Assembly (NCBI GenBank): GCA_030998225.1
Contig: JAPYXD010000680.1
Span: forward strand, 15,314,001 to 15,378,000
DNA: 64,000 bases
Source: Diplolepis rosae
Taxonomy: Eukaryota; Arthropoda; Insecta; Hymenoptera; Diplolepididae
Reading direction: 5' to 3'
Of the stretch, positions 22,988 to 33,873 are shown one piece after another. The notes beneath the pieces are model-generated. The model was given only the letters and a program-made list of their open reading frames with translations. It searched no databases and was not told where the DNA came from. Position 1 is the first letter of the stretch. Each line of letters begins with the position of its first letter. The position numbers were made by a program, and so were the translations under genes.

Positions 22988-23468
22988 TACTGGGAAAAAA
23001 AAACCGTCAGGTTATCCGGAAATTCCCGTTGCATTGACGGGAATGAGCTTCGGCGCCTTTACAACGTTAGGTTAACGTGCTGCCACCGTCAATGTAGCGT
23101 TGAAAACTCACATTAATCCAGCTATGTCAGCCCCGTCAATTTACCGGGAATATTAACGCTGGAACGCCGTGTTTCTTGAAAATATCACACGATGACGCAA
23201 TTTCATATCCATAATGAAATTGGCAGTGCTTTGCTTTTAAATACCAATATATAATTAGGCAAACTTTTATTAGGAAAACAAAAGAACTGACAAGAACAAT
23301 CGCGAGTATTGCCACAGCTGATCATTTTGGGTGATTTAACGTTGGCTCTACCGTCAGTACAACGTTGAATAGCACCGGCGATTCAACGGGAGAGCAACGC
23401 TACGCCAACGTGAAATTGGCGACGGGACTCCTTCCCGTTGATTTCACCATGTTTTTTTTCCCAGTGTA
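22988..23468. mobile_element. MITE S with CTGGGAAAAAAAA ends
   Basis: Left TACTGGGAAAAAAAAACC and right TTTTTTTTCCCAGTGTA are inverted. The interior is richer in GC than the surroundings and repeats CCGTCAATG / CAACGTTA / CCCGTTGA phrases in both orientations. It lies in the spacer of the large inverted repeat. Non-coding. Confidence 0.75.
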
Positions 23469-23603
23469 GAAGAAGAATGATATATAGTACAACATACTAA
23501 ATTAAATGATTGATTTTACACATAATTCTGGTTAATGTAAGTTTTTGGAATATTTTACAAATAATGTGTTGATTCTTCGGCTGATCGAAAACTAACAAAT
23601 TAA

Positions 23604-24000
23604 GGTAAAAACATTAATAGCCGGACATCTATGGAAATGCCTTTAACAATTTTTTGTATTAATCGTTCTAAATATGATGCGGAATCAAGAATTGCCGCGA
23701 TTATTTTGATGTATGTATCCTCCCTACTATAACAAAAAGTCCAGAGTTGTGTTGAATCTGAATAATCCATTTTAATAATTCTCTTCATTAAATAATGCTC
23801 TGGAGCCAATTGTCGGACGTGGAAAGTAGAGCCTTTTTTTTCTTGGCGAAGTTTTAATTTCTAATTCAACAAATTTTTCACTTTTTTAAAGTGTACGTTT
23901 CGAGGTTTGTATACGGTACACCAAAATAGCGTTAAGTCATTCATAAATCTTTAATTCTGAGAAAAATTCATGGCTCTGTCCGGCTATTGGTGCTTTTACC
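23604..24000. mobile_element. TTAA element H, short copy (H2)
   Basis: Flanked by TTAA (23,600-23,603 and 24,001-24,004). The right end read inward is GGTAAAAGCACCAATAGCCG; the left is GGTAAAAACATTAATAGCCG. About 215 bp at the left and 180 bp at the right match the longer copy at 48,474-49,922, so this is an internal-deletion derivative. A minus-strand frame of about 70 codons (IIKMDYSDSTQLWTFCYSRE) is kept in both copies. Confidence 0.85.
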
Positions 24001-24004
24001 TTAA

Positions 24005-24640
24005 CTCATCATATTATTAAGCCTCCAAGTGATACATAATAATTAACGTTCGATCCTGCACAGAGTACGAATATCTGAATTCGATACTATTTTGCACAAA
24101 ACGTGCTTTGGTTCTGTGGCTGTCTCGAATGAATAATAATAATGATAATAATAATAATGACATATAGCATAAACCACTTTGGCAAAAAAACACTCGAAAT
24201 TCTAGAACACCACTACAAAAATAACGTGTTAATTTTTTATAGAGGCCTGTGCTCAGTTTCGACTGTGAAAAGACTGATCTACAAAAGCAAAAATAATAAT
24301 GATGTGGAAAAAAACAAATGACGATCGCTAGCAACTAACGTGTTCAAAGGCGTCGAACGCTCCGTGTCAAAGCGCGCTCCAAACGTTCGATCATATTTAA
24401 ATTGGCATTACATTAATCAACAATAGAAATGAGAAAAAAATCTTTTTGCAAAATTAATCTGGATTTTAGTTCACATTGTCAATGCCTATCGAAAAAATAC
24501 CATAACGAGTAGAAGTAATTTTTGACCATATTTGAGTGATCTGTTTAAGGAGTATATCATCCTTGAAAATACTACCTATTCTGTGCTAAATTTAAATAAA
24601 CTGATGTCAAGATTGTATACTACTTATATACGTTTCAAAA
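24005..24640. other. spacer of the large inverted repeat, unassigned part
   Basis: Contains an (ATA/AAT)n microsatellite at 24,128-24,160 and a small GC-richer patch near 24,345-24,390 (GCGTCGAACGCTCCG). No element ends were recognised. Confidence 0.5.
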
Positions 24641-25246
24641 ATCTATTGTTTATTCACCCAAGAAATCCTTTTTACATAGCACGAAGCATTTGCGCGGTGA
24701 AGAATAAATGCGCGCGAGCGAACGGCACAGTTTTGGCACCTCGCGCGACTATGTTGTCGACCGAATTGGATCGTTCCAAAATGCGGGCGATTTTTTTTCT
24801 CAACGGAATATGAAAGATAATTGAATGAAGTACATGTAGTTTTTTTCCAGTCGAAATCCGATGAAGAAGACATTTCTTTATCAATTTGTTATAAACAATT
24901 ATTAATATTTCACATAAAATTTCAAGTTTTCAAATCGGGAAAAATCATAGTCAATCTATGTTAAATGACGATTCCATTGTCACAAAAAACATAAAAATCG
25001 GATAATTAGGTCAGCCAGAATTAATTTTACAAAAAAAGTGACAAAAATCTTTAATTGTTAATATTATAAACAAAAAAAATTTTTGAACGATATCACTTTA
25101 GGTTTATGTCAGAAATGGTAAACACTATCGTAAAAAATCATTTTGAAGTAGATTTGAATTTTCATCCAATTCGGGTGATCCGTTTCAGAAATTCTGACCC
25201 AAGTATTATTCATAACAAAAATGATATAAAAACCAGTAAATATAAG

Positions 25247-25506
25247 GTTAAGTTAATGACAGATCAAAACAGATATCACACCGTGATGAAAAATTTCTAC
25301 AAACAGCATTATTGAAGGCTGAAGAATTTTATTTTAAAAATTATTTAAATGCTTTATATAAGGCTGTGTTTGCCGAAGAACTCAAGGATGGAAATAATAC
25401 TGAAAATTTAGAAAACTGTGAAGGTTTAAATAATAGTAAAGATGAAGAGATATTATTTAACCGAAGTTTTACTGGAACTGACATCAGCAATACTTTAAAC
25501 AAATAA
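25247..25506 (+). CDS. small open frame with protein-like composition, unrecognised
   Basis: An open frame of about 85 codons follows a TAA at 25,249 and ends at a TAA (25,504-25,506). It has no ATG near its start. The translation (for example ALLKAEEFYFKNYLNALYKA and ENLENCEGLNNSKDEEILF) is more acidic and varied than the Phe/Lys/Asn-rich noise usual in this window. It lies just outside the right arm of the large inverted repeat. It could be a terminal exon, a worn transposon gene or chance. Confidence 0.2.
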
Positions 25507-25509
25507 TAT

Positions 25510-25890
25510 AGCTTCTATGATTTCAAGTTTAGGTGTATGTTAAGTTAAATTAATATATTTAAACGTTTGTTACACATACTTTATTCCAAAATACTTTGTT
25601 AAAACTCGAAGAATTTATGTTACAAAATTGATTAATATTATATCAAATATTAAATTATGATAAATTAGATGAATACATTTTACAATTATTACTTGTTACA
25701 GCTTAAAAAATATATACTGCAGCTACCCACTTGTTCCTTTGATTCATTTTCCATTTATTAGACGTTGGAAATTTGTAAAATTTACACTCACTTTTCCTGC
25801 TTGTATTTTTACAATTCATAACACAACAACTTCGGTGGCTCATTTTAGCTATATTTCTTTAATTAAAACAAAATTTAGATTTGCATGTGT
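25510..25890. other. AT-rich sequence, no feature recognised
   Basis: No open frame with known motifs and no paired ends. Confidence 0.5.
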
Positions 25891-25899
25891 ATTTTGATT

Positions 25900-26344
25900 G
25901 CTCGGAAATATAAAACAGCCTCCTTTACCGCATGGGTCGAGACACTATATATACCGGTATAGGTCGAACAGCTATACTTCTATGCACAAACGAAATTATA
26001 ATGGTATGGTGGCAAAATACGCAATTCGGTTGCGTCACTCATTCAGTTTAGCTACAATACCAATATCGTATAGTCACGACAGGTATTTTGCTGAACTAAA
26101 AATTCTGTATAGTTTTCTCAGCTACTCTCTAAATCTGAATTAGTCAAATTTTCACTGATTGAATCAGTGATTTGCATTTTTACTGATTCACCAGTGAAAA
26201 AGATATTTTTAACTGTTCAATCAGTTAATTTTGACTGATTCATCAATGGGAAAATATTTTTCATTGCTAAATCTGTTTATTTTCACTGATAATCAGTAGA
26301 TTTTGACTGATTCAGATTTAGAGAGTATACTGTTGTTCCGTCTA
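25900..26344. mobile_element. MITE related to 21.2 kb, split by a second MITE
   Basis: The right end read inward (TAGACGGAACAACAGTAT, then AGCTGAGAAAACTATAC after the inserted MITE) matches the end at 21,208 (CACTGAAAAAACAGTACAGC TGAGAGAACTATA). The interior again has ACTATA/TATAC phrases (CCGGTATAGGTCG, AATACCAATATCG). The left limit is uncertain. Confidence 0.5.
26124..26327. mobile_element. MITE with ACTCTCTAAATCTGAAT ends (short copy)
   Basis: The ends ACTCTCTAAATCTGAAT and ATTCAGATTTAGAGAGT are inverted. The interior alternates TCACTGATT and AATCAGTGA units, themselves inverted. The same family is at 36,384-36,706. It interrupts the end of another MITE, which dates it as the younger insertion. 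Confidence 0.85.
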
Positions 26345-26384
26345 GCAATCAAACGAGACTACTTGCAGAATTACATGACATGCT

Positions 26385-27090
26385 AACGATCGTAAAATGC
26401 TAGAAAATTTTTTAGAAAATTAAAGGCTAAGTTTGGTGCTGAAAGTCGCAACGTCACTTCTCAGGGAGTTTGCGTTTGGGGCATCCTTTCAAAAGAGTTG
26501 CAAAGTTTCCCTTCGAAGTTCTAGAACAACTCTAGAAACACTTGGCACTATTTTAGATGTCTGCAGATGATGCAATCCAACACAATCGAAGTAATGGATC
26601 CAATTGCTAGCGTGCTAGTTGTCGTGACCATCCCTTTCCCAAGTTTATCCTGCTAATTTTCTAAAAGAAAAAAATTGATTAAAGAATAATGGCAACTCTA
26701 CCAACTGCGCTGGAAGGAAAGATCAAGTAGATTAATAAGTTCTCTCCAAATCTGAAGTTTATCAATTAATCAAGTTAGTCAACTTTAATTCCAGAAAAAT
26801 ATAATTATTCTTTGAGGTACTGCCAGTAAGTTTTTTTTTTTGTCCATTTTGGGTCCCACGATTTTTCAAGTGAATTTTATTTAAAGCGATGCCTCATAAC
26901 GAGACATTAATTATAAATTATTTTTAATTTGACGTGTAAGAAGTGATGAAAAACAACATATATGTAGTTGAAGAGAATTTTTTAGTGTATTTCTTTTTCT
27001 CAATTAAAAAATTCATTTTTCAATTAAAATTTTTCTGACTTTAACTCTTAATCATTTTTTAATAAGATTTTATTATGTTAAATCTATAGT
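26385..27090. other. unassigned sequence
   Basis: 26,420-26,640 is slightly richer in GC but has no long open frame. The remainder is AT-rich without recognised ends. Confidence 0.45.
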
Positions 27091-27469
27091 TACACCCAGA
27101 GAAAAGTTTCTTTGATTTAATGAAATTTCTTGATTGTTTTTTTTTCCTTTGAATTAAACATACGTAATGTTACTCACAGAAATATTTTCTTTAATTTAAA
27201 GCAAAAATTGTATTCGTTCAAAGATCATAAAATTATATAAATTATTTCTGAAGTTTTTGCCAGTACTGCATTTGAATCGAAAAAATATTCTCTTAAATCA
27301 AATAAATAAGATGTAAAAAATCATTCCTTTCATTTAAAAAGGCTAAAAACGTTGTTTCTTAAAATCAAATAAATTCATATTTGTTCTAAAGGTGGTTTTA
27401 CTTCAAATTGGAGAAATGAAGTTAAAAAAACAATTTCTTTAATTCAAACAAAACCTTTTTTTAGGTGTA
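27091..27469. mobile_element. MITE with TACACC ends, ~380 bp
   Basis: Left TACACCCAGAGAAAAGTTTC and right AAACCTTTTTTTAGGTGTA are loosely inverted. The interior is made of TTTGATTTAA / TTTAATTCAAA tracts in both orientations, as in the MITE at 35.75 kb. Ends are bounded by TA. Non-coding. Confidence 0.6.
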
Positions 27470-27599
27470 TATACCAAATAATCATAATTAATTCCACGAA
27501 ATTATTCCAAACATTTTCTGCATTCTATGTTATCATATATAGTATTTTTAATTTCATAATAACTATATGTTCTCAGCAACATATAAAAGTTATGATTAA

Positions 27600-28760
27600 A
27601 AATTAGATGTTTGGGTTTGAAATTTTTTCCATCGTCTGTCGGTAATTGAAAAACCTAGGCTCAAATCTCGACATAGTCAAAAGATCCAGCCATATCTGAA
27701 AGAAATTTCGAAAATTAGAGCTCTACAAATTTTTCTTATAAAACTTTCAGTTGAACCGAAATTAGAAAAGTTACAATATGTTAAATCTTTACAAAAATTA
27801 AAAATGAAATTCTATTTTCCTGTCAAAATATGTACGATACAAAAAAATTTCAGAATGAAAAATTGCTCAAATAAAGTCTAAAAATTTTCTATTCACGTAC
27901 TTTTCAATGAGATGCATATTTTTCGTTTAAAATTTGAAACATATCATTTCAAATAAAAAATCCCATTTTCTATTTAGACTATGCAAACTACGAAAAGAAA
28001 CGTCACAATGCCTAATTTTTACATTCTCATTATAAATGAGAAGGCATTAGTTTTATGTGGAAAATGACTCAAGATTTTCATAAAATGTTTAGGTTTTGAG
28101 ACCCCCTGAGACAGAAACAATGGTTTTTACGGATTTGTTTGTTTCTCTGTAGTAGTAATAGGTCGTTTACTCGATAACTCTCGATAGGATTATCGGATTG
28201 AAGTAAGCTTTGGCATACTTTATCAGAGACAAAAAAAATAAGAACAAATTCGTTAACCAGCCACATCCGACCAAAATTGTGAAAATAAGAGCATTTTTCG
28301 TGTTTTTAAAAAAAGTAAAAAATTGCGATATTGATTTCTGAAAGTGCTCATAAATTTCTAATAATTATCCCAATAACATTTTTCGATTAAACAAAAATTA
28401 GAAAAGTTACAGTATGTTAAAACTTGAAAAAGTCAATATCTAAATTCCATTTTCCATTAAAATTCAAAAGTTCCGTTTTTCAAACAAAATATGTGAGATA
28501 CAAAAAAGTATTAAGATGGATTGTTTGTCTGAATGAGGTTTACGAACAGGAATATATATAGAAAATCGAGCGCGAAGCGCGAGTGTCATGATGAGAATGT
28601 GTTCCTTAAAGTATCTTTGAGAAGAGCGAATTCACATAAAAAATATTATAAAATTCATTTAAGTTGTGGTAACAAATTATGAAAAATAAACTTGAGTGCC
28701 CGCGAAGAACACAAAACACAAAATACAAAACATTCGAACCGAGTAAAAGAGACAGTACCT
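27600..28760 (+). repeat. R1 dispersed repeat, two adjoining copies d and e
   Basis: An R1 body without head or tail (27,640-28,010) runs into a complete but shortened copy. That copy has a head hairpin ACATTCTCATTATAAATGAG at 28,021, then GAGACCCCCTGAG, then CGATAACTCTCGATAGGATT. It ends with the tail GAAAATCGAGCGCGAAGCGC at 28,561. The shared block order with the 57.2-kb copy is clear. The tail after 28,610 is diverged. Confidence 0.8.
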
Positions 28761-28805
28761 GCATTTCATGAAAATAATCATATAATAATCAGACACATTA
28801 CTATT

Positions 28806-29124
28806 ACACTGAGAAACTTTTCATAGCAATATATGTTTTATTTTGTAATGATAATTCTAAAAAATATTAGGAATCTAGGGAAATCGAGGTGCAATGGTAA
28901 TTATTCCCAGCGAACTGGAAATTTTTCGCAGTCAAAATACTAAAAATTAAAAAAATGATAACGTTAGTATATGCTATGGTAAAGTTTCATACAATCTATG
29001 ATAAATTATCATTTAGTTCATCTAAAGTTCAGTATTTCGCTGGGGAAAATTCTTACTATTACACTTTTTTCTTTAAATTGAAACGCAGTTGAGCAAAAAT
29101 TGTTAACTTGGGTTTCCCCGTGTA
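28806..29124. mobile_element. MITE, second copy of the 9.56-kb family
   Basis: Opens ACACTGAGAAACTTTTCAT and closes GGTTTCCCCGTGTA. Its reverse complement aligns with 9,558-9,882 in the terminal and central blocks. Length is about 320 bp. Confidence 0.75.
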
Positions 29125-29253
29125 TCTTATTATATTCGGTAATATATTTGATCTCATTAATTTTTTGTGGAAAGATAAAAAGATTTACAAAATTGAAGGT
29201 GGATGGTGTACATTAATATAAGATGATTCAACATATTTCAAAATTATATTATA

Positions 29254-31434
29254 AAGGGTGTCTAAAAAGTCCCGGAATGGTTTCCTCAGGTAAAATATTT
29301 TTCAAAAAAGTGAAGGTCATTCCTGAACTAAATTTCAACGAGGAATTCAATAGTGACCTTCATTTTGACCTTGAAGTTGACCTTAATGGCTTTTTGAAGG
29401 TCAAATTTGTTTCTCTTTTAATGGAAACCCCCTTTTTTACATCTGCAATCGATAGAGCGAAAAATACTACGTTCAAGTACGTACCTAAGTCATAGGTCAA
29501 TTGTAACGTTCAAAGTCAATTAGAGGTTATTTGAAATTAACAAAGTTTTCCAAGAGGTCAGTGTAATTCCTGAAGTAAAGTTCAACGAGAAATTCATTGA
29601 TGAGCTCTGTATTGATCTTGGTTACAGCGTTTTGAATATTGTAAAATCATATGTATAGGAAATTTTTCATTAAAAGTTCCAAGAGTTCTGGTGAGAGTTC
29701 TGTTCCTCCCCAAGAGTTATATCGAAAAGTCCTATACCGTTTTTCTATCTCCATACGAATATTACGAATCGAAACTAAATTTACGTATTACGAGTACATA
29801 CTTACTATCTTTCGCTAAAGATTATTATGGCTCAAGCTAAACTTTCGGAACAAGAGAGAGTATCTGTATTAATGATGCGTGGTTGGGGAGATCGAGTTCG
29901 ATCTTATGATCAAGTTCGTTTGCTTTTTAATCGCACTTTTCGTAATGGAGAAGGGTTAAATCCTGTCTCAAGATCAACAATTGAAAGAACTGTAAGGCGT
30001 TTTATGAATCATGGATCTATCAAGGACCTTCAGAGAACTGGTCGGCCAAAATTTGCAGGATTTGAGGAGATGCAGATGGACATAGCCCAAGAATTTGTTG
30101 AAAACCCACACCTTAGTTTACGTCGAGCTAGTGATGAGCGTGACGTTGCTCCTGAGACAGTGCGAAATATTTTAAAAAGCATTAATTTCCACCCTTACAA
30201 AGTTCATCTGGTACAAGAGCTCAATGAAGACGATCCTGATCTTCGAGTTGAATTTTGTGAAATTAAGATGGACAGAATTGATAGAGATCCTCTTTTCTTG
30301 TACAATACAGTATTTTCAGATGAAGCTACTTTCACTTTAAAAGTAGAAGTTAACAGGCAAAATTGTAGATATTGGTCCGACATAAATCCTGATTGGATGT
30401 TGGAGAGTCACACACAATATCCACAAAAGATTAATGTTTGGGCCGGTATCTTGAATGATACATTGATAAGCCCTTTCTTCATCGATGGTAATCTCAATGC
30501 CCGTGCATATGAAGAGCTTCTCAGAAACCAAATTGTACCAAGAATAAGGGAGATTACGAGCGATAATTTTCAAAATATTTGGTTCCAGCAGGACGGAGCA
30601 GCGGCTCATTACGGTAGGGAGGTTCAAGCATATTTGGATACTCAGTTCCCTCATAGGTGAATTGGAAGAAGGGGTGAAATCGAGTGGCCTGCTAGATCTC
30701 CTGATCTGACGCCTCTCGACTATTTTCTTTGGGGTTATTTAAAGAGCAAAGTATAGTCAACGCAACCCCAAAGCTTAGAAGAATTTCAGTATCCGATTCT
30801 GCAAGAGGCTACTTTGGTTGATAGGGAGATGATTCGTAATGCTGTAACTCATTTTTACAATTGCACAGCTTTTTGTCAAGAAGCTCAAGGTTTTCAGTTC
30901 GAACATCTTCACTGAAGCGTGAGAGGCAAGGGGACTCACGCTAATCAAGCACCCCAAAGGGAACAGAATTTACTACATCCACGTCTTTGTTCGTGGGTAA
31001 TGCTAATCATAAACGTAAACTGCTTGGAAAAAATCTTGAAAATACCTTGAAGATCATCACCAAGATCAATACAGAGCTCACCAATGAATTTCTCGTTGAA
31101 ATTTACTTCAGGAATTACACTGACCTCTTGGAAAACTTTGTTAATTTCAAACAACCTCTAATTGACCTTGAACGTTACAATTGACCTATGACTTGGGTAC
31201 GTACTTGAACGTAGTATTTTTCGCTCTATCAATTGCAGATGTGAAAAAAGGGGGTTTCCATTAAAAAAAAACTAATTTGACTTCCAAAAAGCCATGAAGG
31301 TCAACTCCAAGATCAAAATGAAGGTCACCATTGAATTCCCCGTTGAAAAATACTTCAGGAATGACCTTCACTTTTTTGAAAAATATTTTACCTGAGGAAA
31401 TATCCAACCGTCCCGGGACTTTTTAGACACCCTG
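29254..31434 (+). mobile_element. DD41D IS630/Tc1/mariner element with ~370-bp terminal inverted repeats
   Basis: The outer ends are AAGGGTGTCTAAAAAGTCCC on the left and the inverted CAGGGTGTCTAAAAAGTCCC on the right, each next to TA (29,252-29,253 and 31,435-31,436). The inverted repeats extend inward for 370 bp (29,254-29,623) and 376 bp (31,059-31,434) with small differences. That is far longer than the roughly 30-bp ends of ordinary mariners. A single transposase gene lies between them on the plus strand. DD41D is the spacing described for the rosa/Visitor group. It is complete at both ends and damaged only by two nonsense codons in the gene, so it is probably a fairly recent arrival. Confidence 0.93.
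29827..30915 (+). pseudogene. DD41D transposase with two premature stops
   Basis: A single frame of 363 codons from MAQAKLSEQERVSVLMMRGW to FQFEHLH, with no frameshift. The N-terminal half holds a helix-turn-helix region (STIERTVRRF; LSLRRASDERDVAPETVRNI). The catalytic residues follow: FSDEATF (first Asp, about residue 160), WFQQDGAAAHY (second) and ARSPDLTPLDYFLWG (third), with 41 residues between the second and third. The codon for the Trp normally after FPHR is TGA (30,658-30,660), and the Tyr codon after LKSKV is TAG (30,754-30,756). The first stop removes the third Asp, so the copy should be inactive unless read through. ATG 29,827 is chosen because the family motif begins there, about 200 bp inside the left repeat. 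Confidence 0.93.
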
Positions 31435-31439
31435 TATAT

Positions 31440-32150
31440 ATTTATTTAGAAATCTATAGTAATAAACATTAATTTTTTTAATCTTGTGTATTAAATTTAA
31501 TATCCGATATCGAATTTCGTGAACTTTGCATGAGAATTGTTTTCCCATGTGGCAAATTTGAATTGGATTTGTCGATCTTACGCAAAAATGTGAAAGCTTT
31601 TAAATCCGAATTGACTTTCTGAATAGTAAAACTTTCGACAAATTCGACCAGTTTGTTGCATTACTTTTGAACGCATGATATACTTTTATGTCGACTGCTA
31701 TTATCGAATCCCCAAAATAGATTGTAGATAAAATCAGTGGAACAGAACGAACGCACCGTGAGAGAAAAATTCTCAATGAAATAAACCCACAAAAATCTAG
31801 ATTTAAATATATCACCTTGGTTTAATTTTCATCAATAGGTCAAAAATTTTACTAGTTCTAATAACGCTTTTTTATCATATTCTATTTCATTTAAAATCAT
31901 TATAATAAGGTTAATGTTTTTCAATAAAATTAATATATAGACTCAGAAAATTGAATATCATTTTTAAATTGGAATAAAAACGGAAGGCACTATATTGAAA
32001 TAGCTGATTTTTGCTCCGAAAAAACACTCAACATATTTTGCTATTTCTCTGTAAAAATATTTCAGAATAATTCCAAATTGTGAACTTTACTACAAAAAAC
32101 TTATCAGAATAATATTTGCTGTTGCAAACTCTAAACTTTATCACGTAAAG
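31440..32150. other. AT-rich sequence, no feature recognised
   Basis: No paired ends, known motifs or long frames were seen. Confidence 0.45.
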
Positions 32151-32558
32151 TTTATTCCTTGTAATTTGATACTGAAGCTCAAGTCAATTTTATAATGTTT
32201 TATAAATGTGAATTACATTTTCTCAAAGTCAGTAAATTTGTTTTTGAGTTTAAGTAAAACAGGAAATTCAATTTACTTAAGGCACTATCAGTCTTAAGAA
32301 ACACATTTTCATCATGATGCTCGCGCTTTGCGCTGGATTTTTTAACATTATATCTATTAGAGCCACTTTTGCATCAACAATATAAATTTGAGCATGTCTA
32401 GGGCGCGTGTTTGAGTCATCGCGCTTCGCGCTCCGAAATATATGTATCTCGTTCTTTGCGCTCGGTATTCTATGTCCTTTACATACAAATCACTAAATTT
32501 GTCCCCAATATTTTTCTCGTATTCTGCGTAGAGTTTTGCTTAGAAAGAGGTTTTTTTA

Positions 32559-33667
32559 ACCCTTGCTTACCACTCTGGGTCCAAAGGACCCAGGACCTTT
32601 TTGCGCCTCAATTTTAAATACCTAAATGAAATAGAAACCGGTCTGTATCAACATTTGTCGATAGTTGAAGAGTTTAACTACCCTGCAGGTCATTTAGCAT
32701 GACGCTAGAGCCATTCTTCTACTTTTGGCAACTGTCCAAAATAGGCCTGGGTCTTTTGGACCCATGTGTGGTAAGTACGTTCGAAAGCGATTTTTTGGAC
32801 AGAATTTTTTTTTAGTGTATATTGGCTTTACATTGAAGAATAAAGCGTATAAATTACGTTTAACAACGTCTAATTTTTTTTATAACAATATAAAACATTT
32901 CAATAATGATAATTGTTAAATGGAGTGATGATAAATTTTCGACGATGAAATAAAAAATAAATTTTCTATTTTTTCTGTTTACTCGTTTAAAAAAAAATTT
33001 TTCATAGCACCTCCTTTGAAAATCCGATTTTTGGTACCTGTAGAGCAGATTTGTATTATTATAATGTCTTATGACATTCGGCTTTTCATAAGTAACTTCT
33101 ACCGTATGCAGAAAAGAGGAAATCATACACAGTGAGTGGTCGAAGCAATCGATGGCCAGAAATATATTTACGTGGCATATTAGATCAAGCAATTTGAGAA
33201 TATTTTCAATAAATATCATCTTGTAATAGATAATACAATAGTGTACTTTGACAAAAACGCCTATTTCATTTTTCCACTTTTTTTCGTCATTCATTCTCCA
33301 AAATAAATATACTTTTTTAAAGATCCACTAAACTACTATTTTTTTTTCTTGTAGTGGTACATTATTAGAAGACTGCCCTAAATTTTTATCCATAAATATG
33401 GAAAATTAAAAAATTAATGAATTTTTTAGTAACAATAGTCATTTTTCCCACTTTTTTGACTTTAGCATTTTTTAAAAAATATTTGAATTTAATTTTTGGC
33501 TATATAGCCTATGGAGTCTTCTAAAGTAAGTATTCAAAAAGTTTCTAAAAAAATTTCGAGTCAATATATGTAATTTTTCATTTTTTACAACAATTTTTCT
33601 CGCCTGGGTCCTTTGGACCCATGTGTGGTAAGCGTGTTACTCCAGAGAAGTGTGGTAAGCAAGGGTT
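32559..33667. mobile_element. piggyBac-like element J
   Basis: Flanked by TTAA on both sides, with ends CCCTTGCTTACCACTC and, read inward from the right, CCCTTGCTTACCACAC. TTAA plus a CCC terminus is the piggyBac signature. The uninterrupted R1 copy at 62.8 kb serves as the empty site. Subterminal palindromes GGGTCCAAAGGACCC (left, near 32,580) and GGGTCCTTTGGACCC (right, near 33,610), plus a third copy near 32,750, look like transposase sites. A decayed transposase piece lies on the minus strand. Length is 1.1 kb against about 2.4 kb for autonomous piggyBacs, so it is a deletion derivative. Confidence 0.9.
32860..33294 (-). pseudogene. decayed piggyBac transposase fragment
   Basis: In the minus-strand 144-codon frame, residues 57-81 read MISSFLHTVEVTYEKP and then KPNVIRHYNNT. 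This fits the piggyBac (DDE_Tnp_1_7) stretch ISS-H...KP-VI--YN-TKGGVD just before the last catalytic Asp. The GGVD itself is not preserved; the sequence continues NLLYRYQKS. Beyond this, conservation fades. Together with the TTAA and CCC ends it identifies the element's origin. It cannot encode an active enzyme. Confidence 0.6.
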
Positions 33668-33873
33668 AATATTTATAATATTTTTTATTAATAATCAAAA
33701 GATATAACTCCTATATAAAAATTATCATCACCAAAGTTGTAGATATTTTTGAAATAAACAACTTTGTTTCCTAACATTTTTTCCATACCTCGTATATTTT
33801 GGCGGGAAAATTGAATTTTTTATTTTCATAAAAACGTTTTTGATAAACAAATGAAAATATATAACTCCCGTGC

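Larger units (their letters stand above)
22388..25203. repeat. large inverted repeat, ~555-bp arms
   Basis: The left arm (22,388-22,943) and right arm (24,648-25,203) are reverse complements with scattered mismatches. Both contain GGGTCAGAATTTCTGAAACGG at the outer edge and GGGTGAATAAA at the inner edge. Both arms keep two overlapping open frames (one starts MSSSSDFDWKKTTCTSFNYL) with few changes, but the protein is unknown. The GC-rich patch GCGAGGTGCCAAAACTGTGC is also shared. The 1.7-kb spacer holds two MITEs. It could be a transposon with long terminal repeats or an inverted duplication. Confidence 0.85.

Noticed and set aside
24532..24884. Overlapping open frames shared by both arms of the large inverted repeat as real genes
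   Set aside because: Frames on both strands are kept simply because the arms are near-identical; no recognisable domain and no sign of codon-level selection.
30337..30654. 105-codon minus-strand frame inside the DD41D gene
   Set aside because: Antisense shadow of the transposase, which has clear catalytic motifs on the plus strand.
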